From assembly GCA_031556525.1 (NCBI GenBank), contig JAVBSS010000037.1:1-64000 (forward strand): a stretch of 64,000 nucleotides of DNA. The letters are read 5' to 3'. This DNA comes from JAVBSN01 sp031556525. Its GTDB lineage: Bacteria > Bacillota > Clostridia > Lachnospirales > Lachnospiraceae. The position numbers were made by a program, and so were the translations under genes. Within the stretch, counting starts at the first letter, position 1. Each line of letters starts with the position of its first letter. The notes under the pieces were generated by a model. The model worked only from the letters and a program-made list of their open reading frames with translations, was not told where the DNA came from and made no database searches. Below, piece by piece: positions 59,138 through 64,000 of the stretch.

Positions 59138-60631
59138 ATGAGAGGTTTAGAGACTAACGTAAGAAGAATACGAAAGCAAGTATTTGTGGAGATAGCAAAT
59201 GTTGCGTACAATTCTCAAAATATAAATGATGATATAGAAGCAATTCCGTATACAATTACCCCTGGTGACACTCCGCAGTTTTGCGAGAGTATTCATAGAG
59301 AACGAGCAATTACTATGGAGAGAGTAAGACTTGCTATGGGTATGTCACTTAGACCTGAAGATAAGCCTGTACATGTAACTCAAGGTTTAGATAAGAGTAA
59401 TATAGATGAGAAATATTATGAACCACCGCTTATGCAAGTTATTCCATCAGCATGTAATAGTTGTGAGCATAATTTATATGAAGTAAGTAATCAATGTAAG
59501 GGATGTGTTGCACATCCATGTAGTGAAGTTTGCCCAGTTAATGCAATTTCAATGGTTAATGGTCGTTCGGTTATTGATCAGAGTAAATGTATTAGATGTG
59601 GTAAGTGTAAGAATAACTGTCCTTATGATGCAATTGCACATAAGAGAAGACCTTGTGCAGATGCCTGTGGGGTTGGAGCAATAGAAAGCGATAACTTAGG
59701 AAGAGCTAAGATAAATAACGATAAATGTGTATCATGTGGTATGTGCATGGTTAGTTGCCCATTTGGAGCAATAGCAGATAAATCACAATTATTCCAGTTG
59801 ATTAAAGCTATGCAATCAGGAAGAAAGATAGTAGCAGAGATAGCACCAGCCTTTGTTGGACAATTTGGTGATTATGCTACGCCTGATAAGATTAAAGCAG
59901 CCTTATTAAAATTAGGCTTTGCAGATGTATATGAAGTTGCAATAGGTGCAGATATGGGTGCTATTGCAGAAGCAAACCACTATGTAAAGGAAGTAGTAAA
60001 TGGTGAGCTACCATTTTTATTAACATCATGTTGTCCATCATGGTCGATGTTAGCTAAGAAGTATTTTCCAGATCTTATTGATAAAATATCTAATGAGCTT
60101 ACGCCGATGGTTGCTACAGCAAGAGTTATTAAGGAAAAAGATCCAGAAGCTTCAGTAGTATTTATTGGACCATGTGCAGCGAAGAAGTTGGAGGCTGCTA
60201 GAACAACAGTTAGAAGTGATGTTGATTTTGTAATAACATTCGAAGAATTAGATGCTATGTTTATAGCTAGAGATATAGAATTTGATGATTTTAAAGTAGG
60301 AGTTCCTGTTGATGATGCAACTGGTATTGGACGTGGTTATGCAGTAGCGGGCGGAGTTGCTAAGGCAGTTAAGACTTGTGTAAATGAATACTATCCAGAT
60401 GTCGAAGTTAAGGTAGAACATGCAGAAGGCTTGGCTGAATGTAGAAAGACTTTAACACTAGCAAAAGCAGGAAAGATGAATGGTTGTTTAATTGAAGGAA
60501 TGGGCTGCCCTGGTGGATGTATTGCAGGCGCAGGAACTAATATTCCTATTAATAAAGCAACAGTACAAGTTCATAATTTTGCTAATAGCACAAAAAGAGT
60601 TATACCAGAGAATACTGGAGAAAGCTTATAA
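59138..60631 (+). CDS. Monomeric [FeFe] hydrogenase
   Basis: The 497-residue protein combines ferredoxin-like [4Fe-4S] domains and an H-cluster domain. Cluster motifs CIRCGKCKNNCPYDAI (about 150-165) and CVSCGMCMVSCPFGAI (about 196-211) follow a Cys-rich start (NSCEHNLYEVSNQCKGC). The H-cluster signatures are TSCCPSW (L1, about 294), GPCAAKK (L2, about 344) and GCPGGCIAGAG (L3, about 455). Such group B-type enzymes reduce protons with reduced ferredoxin in fermentation; direction and partner are not shown by sequence. AAAGGAG precedes the ATG. Maturation genes are not in the window. Confidence 0.93.
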   Translation: MRGLETNVRRIRKQVFVEIANVAYNSQNINDDIEAIPYTITPGDTPQFCESIHRERAITMERVRLAMGMSLRPEDKPVHVTQGLDKSNIDEKYYEPPLMQVIPSACNSCEHNLYEVSNQCKGCVAHPCSEVCPVNAISMVNGRSVIDQSKCIRCGKCKNNCPYDAIAHKRRPCADACGVGAIESDNLGRAKINNDKCVSCGMCMVSCPFGAIADKSQLFQLIKAMQSGRKIVAEIAPAFVGQFGDYATPDKIKAALLKLGFADVYEVAIGADMGAIAEANHYVKEVVNGELPFLLTSCCPSWSMLAKKYFPDLIDKISNELTPMVATARVIKEKDPEASVVFIGPCAAKKLEAARTTVRSDVDFVITFEELDAMFIARDIEFDDFKVGVPVDDATGIGRGYAVAGGVAKAVKTCVNEYYPDVEVKVEHAEGLAECRKTLTLAKAGKMNGCLIEGMGCPGGCIAGAGTNIPINKATVQVHNFANSTKRVIPENTGESL

Positions 60632-60652
60632 AAGAGGTCTATGACCTCTTTT
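60630..60652 (+). terminator. Intrinsic terminator after the hydrogenase gene
   Basis: AAAAGAGGTC (60630-60639) and GACCTCTTTT (60643-60652) form a perfect 10-bp stem with loop TAT, starting at the last base of the stop codon. Confidence 0.8.
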
Positions 60653-60697
60653 GTTATATTAATAGATGAAGATACGAAAGGAAATAAGGTGATTTAT

Positions 60698-60856
60698 ATG
60701 AATGAATTATTATGTGGTTTACTAGGATTAATTGCAACAGGAGATGATTCTAAACCTTGGCTTATAGCTATATGCTTAATAGTGTCAATAGTTGTGATAA
60801 TAGCGATGATTATATTATCTGCAAAGAGCAAGAAAGAAGATAAGGATAAAGAGTAA
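60698..60856 (+). CDS. Small membrane protein resembling a cell-wall anchor tail (52 aa)
   Basis: From ATG 60698, with AAGGTGAT upstream, a 52-residue peptide reads MNELLCGLLGLIATGDDSKP, then one helix (WLIAICLIVSIVVIIAMIIL) and a charged end (KSKKEDKDKE). TGDDSKPWLIAI looks like the C-terminal anchor of sortase substrates (family form LPxTGD-x-x-x-P-W-helix-charge), but as a whole protein with no LPxTG ahead. It may be a decayed or stand-alone tail, or an unrelated small membrane protein. Its role beside the hydrogenase is unknown. Confidence 0.6.
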   Translation: MNELLCGLLGLIATGDDSKPWLIAICLIVSIVVIIAMIILSAKSKKEDKDKE

Positions 60857-60995
60857 TTTAATTGTTCTTACAACTATGTTTTCCGCAGTCAGTATTACTA
60901 TTATTATTTGTATTTTGAAAATTCTAGGGTATATTTAAAATTTATATGTGAATTAAAGTATTATTGAAGGAAATAGTGGGTTTTCTTTGATAAAT

Positions 60996-61025
60996 TGTGT
61001 ATAACTATGTGGATAGTGTGGAAAA
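60996..61025 (+). promoter_or_regulatory. Cluster of three DnaA-box-like nonamers upstream of the citrate genes
   Basis: The 326-base gap 60857-61182 contains TGTGTATAA (60996-61004), TGTGGATAG (61008-61016) and TGTGGAAAA (61017-61025), each one base from the DnaA box TGTGGATAA and all in one orientation. The rest of the gap is AT-rich without a gene, apart from the promoter at 61124. DnaA binding is inferred. Confidence 0.45.
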
Positions 61026-61123
61026 GTTTGAAATTTAATAACAATTTTCAGAAAATTTAGAATTAATTATTGAGAAGTTATACAATCTTAGAATGATTAT
61101 ATTCTTATTTAAAGGTGCATTAT

Positions 61124-61152
61124 TTGACAAAACATTGCTGATTGTATAGAAT
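61124..61152 (+). promoter_or_regulatory. Promoter of the citrate/2-oxoglutarate operon
   Basis: A consensus TTGACA (61124-61129) and TAGAAT (61147-61152), 17 bases apart, lie about 30 bases before the Re-citrate synthase start. Confidence 0.75.
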
Positions 61153-61182
61153 ATATTGAGGATTTTAAGAGGAGAAACAATT

Positions 61183-62574
61183 ATGGATAACAGAATAGTT
61201 AAAGCTAATAACAACACAAATTTACTTGAATTAGAAGAGCATATGTATCATTTGGTAGATGTAGATAAACCAAATGTATTTAGAAATTTATTTCCATATG
61301 ATGAAGTGCCTAAGATAGCATTTAATGAGAGAATAGTCCCTCACAATATGCCTAAGGACATATGGATTACAGATACAACATTTAGAGATGGTCAACAATC
61401 AAGAGTACCATATACTACAGAGCAAATTGTTACAATATATGATTATCTACATAGATTAGGTGGACCTAATGGATTGGTTAGACAATCTGAGTTTTTCTTA
61501 TATAGTAAGAAAGATAGAGATGCGGTTTATAAGTGTCTTGAAAGAGGATATAATTTTCCAGAGGTAACAAGCTGGATAAGAGCAAGCAAGAAAGATTTTG
61601 AATTAGTTAAAGATATAGGCCTCAAAGAGACTGGTATACTAGTTAGTTGTTCAGATTACCATATATTCTATAAGATGAAGAAGACTAGACGTCAAGCTAT
61701 GGATCAATATTTGAATATTGTAAGAGAATGTTTGGAAATTGGTGTTAGTCCAAGATGTCATTTGGAAGATATTACTCGTTCAGATATACATGGATTTGTT
61801 ATACCATTTTGTTTAGAGTTAATGAAACTTATGGATGAATATAAGATTCCAGTTAAGATAAGAGCATGCGATACAATGGGATATGGTGTTAACTTTGCTG
61901 GAGCGGTTATTCCACGTTCAGTACAAGGTATATGCTATGGTCTTATTAAACATGGTGGAGTTCCAAGCGAATTACTAGAGTGGCATGGTCATAATGATTT
62001 TTATAAAGCAGTTGCTAACTCAACAACAGCATGGCTATATGGAGCATCTGCAATTAATTGTTCACTATTTGGTATTGGTGAAAGAACAGGTAATACACCT
62101 CTTGAAGCAATGATATTTGAATATGCTCAATTAAAGGGTACATTAGATGGAGCAGATACCACTGTAATTACAGAATTATCTGAATACTTCCAGAAAGAAC
62201 TAGGATATGTAATGCCTCCTAGAACACCTTTTGTTGGTAAGAACTTTAATGTTACAAGAGCAGGAATTCATGCAGATGGATTATTAAAGAATGAAGAGAT
62301 ATACAATATATTTGATACAGACAAATTCCTAAATAGACCAGTACTAGTAGCAGTGTCTAATACATCAGGTTTGGCAGGAGTAGCTCATTGGATTAATACT
62401 TATTATAGATTAAAACCAGAGCAAAAGGTTGATAAGAATTCAGAATTAGTATCTACAATCAAAGAATGGGTTGATGCAGAATACGAGACTGGAAGAGAAA
62501 CAGCTATTACAGATGAAGAGTTAGAAAAATTAGTAGAAGATACTTGTAACAAACTTGGAATAACTTTGAGTTAA
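61183..62574 (+). CDS. Re-type citrate synthase
   Basis: The 463-residue enzyme belongs to the isopropylmalate/homocitrate synthase superfamily: WITDTTFRDGQQSRVPYTTE (metal Asp and RDGQ), CHLEDITRSDIHGFVIPFCL, ACDTMGYGVN and EWHGHNDFYKAVANSTTAWL (metal HxH). Its length, the RDGQQSR form and the place directly before isocitrate dehydrogenase and aconitase mark it as the Re-face citrate synthase described in Clostridium kluyveri, making citrate from oxaloacetate and acetyl-CoA in anaerobes. GAGGAGA precedes the ATG at 61183. No Si-type gltA is in the window. Confidence 0.87.
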   Translation: MDNRIVKANNNTNLLELEEHMYHLVDVDKPNVFRNLFPYDEVPKIAFNERIVPHNMPKDIWITDTTFRDGQQSRVPYTTEQIVTIYDYLHRLGGPNGLVRQSEFFLYSKKDRDAVYKCLERGYNFPEVTSWIRASKKDFELVKDIGLKETGILVSCSDYHIFYKMKKTRRQAMDQYLNIVRECLEIGVSPRCHLEDITRSDIHGFVIPFCLELMKLMDEYKIPVKIRACDTMGYGVNFAGAVIPRSVQGICYGLIKHGGVPSELLEWHGHNDFYKAVANSTTAWLYGASAINCSLFGIGERTGNTPLEAMIFEYAQLKGTLDGADTTVITELSEYFQKELGYVMPPRTPFVGKNFNVTRAGIHADGLLKNEEIYNIFDTDKFLNRPVLVAVSNTSGLAGVAHWINTYYRLKPEQKVDKNSELVSTIKEWVDAEYETGRETAITDEELEKLVEDTCNKLGITLS

Positions 62575-62610
62575 TAATTGAAATGCATAATATATTAGGA
62601 GGACAAGATA

Positions 62611-63816
62611 ATGGCAAAGATTACAATGACTACACCATTAGTAGAGATGGATGGAGATGAGATGACTCGTATCCTTTGGAAGATGATAAAGGATGAGTTA
62701 CTATTACCATTTATTGATTTAAAGACAGAGTACTATGATTTAGGTCTTGAATACAGAAATGAAACTGATGATAAGGTAACTTTTGATTCAGCAGAAGCAA
62801 CTAAGAAATATGGTGTTGCAGTTAAATGTGCAACAATTACTCCAAATGCAGCTCGTATGACAGAGTATACATTAAAGGAAATGTGGAAGAGTCCTAACGG
62901 AACAATAAGAGCAATCCTTGATGGTACAGTATTTAGAGCACCAATCGTAGTAAAAGGAATTGAACCATGTGTTAGAAATTGGGTAAAACCTATTACTATA
63001 GCAAGACATGCTTATGGAGATGTATATAAGGGAACAGAAGTTAAAGTACCTGGAGCTGGAAAAGCTGAGATAGTATTTACCGGAGAAGATGGAACAGAGA
63101 TTAGAGAATTAATCCATGATTTCAAGGGTGCTGGTATTCTTCAAGGTATGCATAACTTAAATGGTTCTATTGAAAGTTTTGCAAGAAGTTGTTTTAATTA
63201 TGCCCTAGATATTAAGCAAGACTTATGGTTTGCAACTAAGGATACTATTTCTAAGAAATATGATCATACATTTAAGGATATTTTCCAAGAAATATATGAT
63301 GCTGAATATGATGATAAGTTTAAAGCAGCAGGTATTGAATACTTCTATACATTAATAGATGATGCAGTAGCTCGTGTTATGAAATCAGAGGGTGGCTATA
63401 TATGGGCTTGTAAGAACTATGATGGAGATGTTATGAGTGATATGGTATCATCAGCATTTGGTTCGTTAGCAATGATGACATCAGTACTTGTTTCACCAGA
63501 TGGAAACTTTGAGTATGAAGCTGCTCACGGTACTGTTCAAAGACATTATTACAAACACTTAAAGGGTGAAGAGACATCAACTAACTCTGTTGCAACAATA
63601 TTTGCATGGACAGGCGCACTTAGAAAACGTGGTGAGTTAGATGGTAACAAGGAATTAATGGAGTTTGCAGATAAGTTAGATAAAGCAACTCTTAAAACTA
63701 TAGAAGATGGTAAGATGACAAAGGATTTAGCTCTTATTACCACTTTAGAAAACGTAACATCTCTAAGCAGTGAAGGATTTATAAAGGCGATTAGAGAAAC
63801 TTTAGAAGCTATGTAG
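62611..63816 (+). CDS. icd: NADP-dependent isocitrate dehydrogenase (eukaryote-like form)
   Basis: The 401-residue protein oxidises isocitrate to 2-oxoglutarate. It begins ITMTTPLVEMDGDEMTRILW and has SPNGTIRAILDGTVFRAPIV, where Ser and Arg residues bind isocitrate, the helix-turn segment YDGDVMSDMVSSAFGSLAMM for Mg, and YEAAHGTVQRHYYKHLKGEE for coenzyme. This is the form like mitochondrial and some bacterial NADP enzymes rather than E. coli Icd. AGGAGG precedes the ATG. It sits between citrate synthase and aconitase in one operon. Confidence 0.94.
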   Translation: MAKITMTTPLVEMDGDEMTRILWKMIKDELLLPFIDLKTEYYDLGLEYRNETDDKVTFDSAEATKKYGVAVKCATITPNAARMTEYTLKEMWKSPNGTIRAILDGTVFRAPIVVKGIEPCVRNWVKPITIARHAYGDVYKGTEVKVPGAGKAEIVFTGEDGTEIRELIHDFKGAGILQGMHNLNGSIESFARSCFNYALDIKQDLWFATKDTISKKYDHTFKDIFQEIYDAEYDDKFKAAGIEYFYTLIDDAVARVMKSEGGYIWACKNYDGDVMSDMVSSAFGSLAMMTSVLVSPDGNFEYEAAHGTVQRHYYKHLKGEETSTNSVATIFAWTGALRKRGELDGNKELMEFADKLDKATLKTIEDGKMTKDLALITTLENVTSLSSEGFIKAIRETLEAM

Positions 63817-63849
63817 GAAACTTTAACAGACAGATTAGGAGGACATATA

Positions 63850-64000
63850 ATGATTAAGTTATATGAAGGCGGAGCATATTTATTAAATGGTACTGAATTG
63901 ATTGAGGATTCAGCAGATCAAGAAGCAGTATTAAAGAGCAAATTAGGAAGTAACGTATTATCAAAAGAAGATGCGAAGAAGAATACTATTGCATATGGTA
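63850..64000 (+). CDS. Aconitate hydratase, N-terminal part (partial)
   Basis: Only the first 50 codons are in the window, after AGGAGG (63837-63842). The start MIKLYEGGAYLLNGTELIED with SKEDAKKNTIAYG near the right edge is the opening of the clostridial-type aconitase/hydratase (about 750-760 residues in the family). No cluster cysteines are seen because the gene runs off the edge. The gene order citrate synthase, isocitrate dehydrogenase, aconitase supports the call. The product would isomerise citrate to isocitrate. Confidence 0.8.
   Translation, partial: MIKLYEGGAYLLNGTELIEDSADQEAVLKSKLGSNVLSKEDAKKNTIAYG

Noticed and set aside
60996..61025. Replication origin at the DnaA-box-like cluster
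   Set aside because: Only three imperfect boxes, no dnaA/dnaN/recF genes and no clear melting region; a regulatory role is more likely.
1..64000. CRISPR arrays, tRNA or rRNA genes, intact insertion sequences or prophage
   Set aside because: No regularly spaced repeats, cloverleaf-like sequences, transposase or phage structural genes were found on reading both strands.

Overview
The window is AT-rich (roughly 30% G+C by eye) chromosomal DNA with strong AGGAGG-type ribosome sites. It carries a Re-type citrate synthase, a monomeric [FeFe] hydrogenase, two flavodoxin/ferredoxin (EFR1-type) proteins and a clostridial-type aconitase start. Together these point to an anaerobic Firmicute of class Clostridia, most likely a Lachnospiraceae-like organism. 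No tRNA, rRNA, CRISPR array or intact transposase was seen.

Layout. 1-277 is the tail of purL. 343-2891 is a two-gene ABC-2 exporter divergent from its likely TetR regulator. 2973-19207 is an accessory block of mostly single, same-strand genes: several GNAT acetyltransferases, YoaP, CbrC, DUF1801, HAD phosphatase, VanZ, XRE, VOC, HxlR/nitroreductase, two EFR1 proteins and SMI1/KNR4. Inside it, 10614-13630 looks acquired: a beheaded MerR gene, gene remnants, then a TetR/membrane protein/EFR1 module with higher G+C and a palindromic promoter. 19373-24719 holds TetR, an MMPL transporter, its extracytoplasmic partner and an MntP-like protein. 24907-29548 encodes a Tet(M)/EF-G-like GTPase fused to a Rae1/YacP-type NYN nuclease, then an LtaS-like sulfatase. 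29618-31390 has a DivIVA-like acidic protein and a LysR regulator.

31648-42941 is a biosynthetic block: leuCDB (with a 44-codon membrane ORF overlapping leuB), ilvD, ilvB, serC, serA, asd. 43440-45561 has a YhfC protease, CorA and DUF6472. 45682-49870 is a pantothenate/CoA operon: DUF2520 reductase (candidate ketopantoate reductase), panB, panC, panD, coaBC. 50059-53529 is a secreted small protein with a three-gene ABC system. 54629-57751 is a cluster of unrecognised, immunity-like small genes. 59138-64000 has the hydrogenase, then Re-citrate synthase, isocitrate dehydrogenase and aconitase, which together make 2-oxoglutarate.

The most interesting hidden content is two type I toxin-antitoxin-like loci (43050-43409 and 57810-58138). 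Each has a short hydrophobic peptide, a consensus promoter facing it from the opposite strand, a terminator for the antisense RNA, and the same short sequence at the 5' end of both RNAs. The peptide of the first is not one I recognise; the second belongs to the holin-like toxin family. The GTPase-NYN fusion is the other main candidate for undescribed biology. All calls come from reading the sequence; no database search was run.
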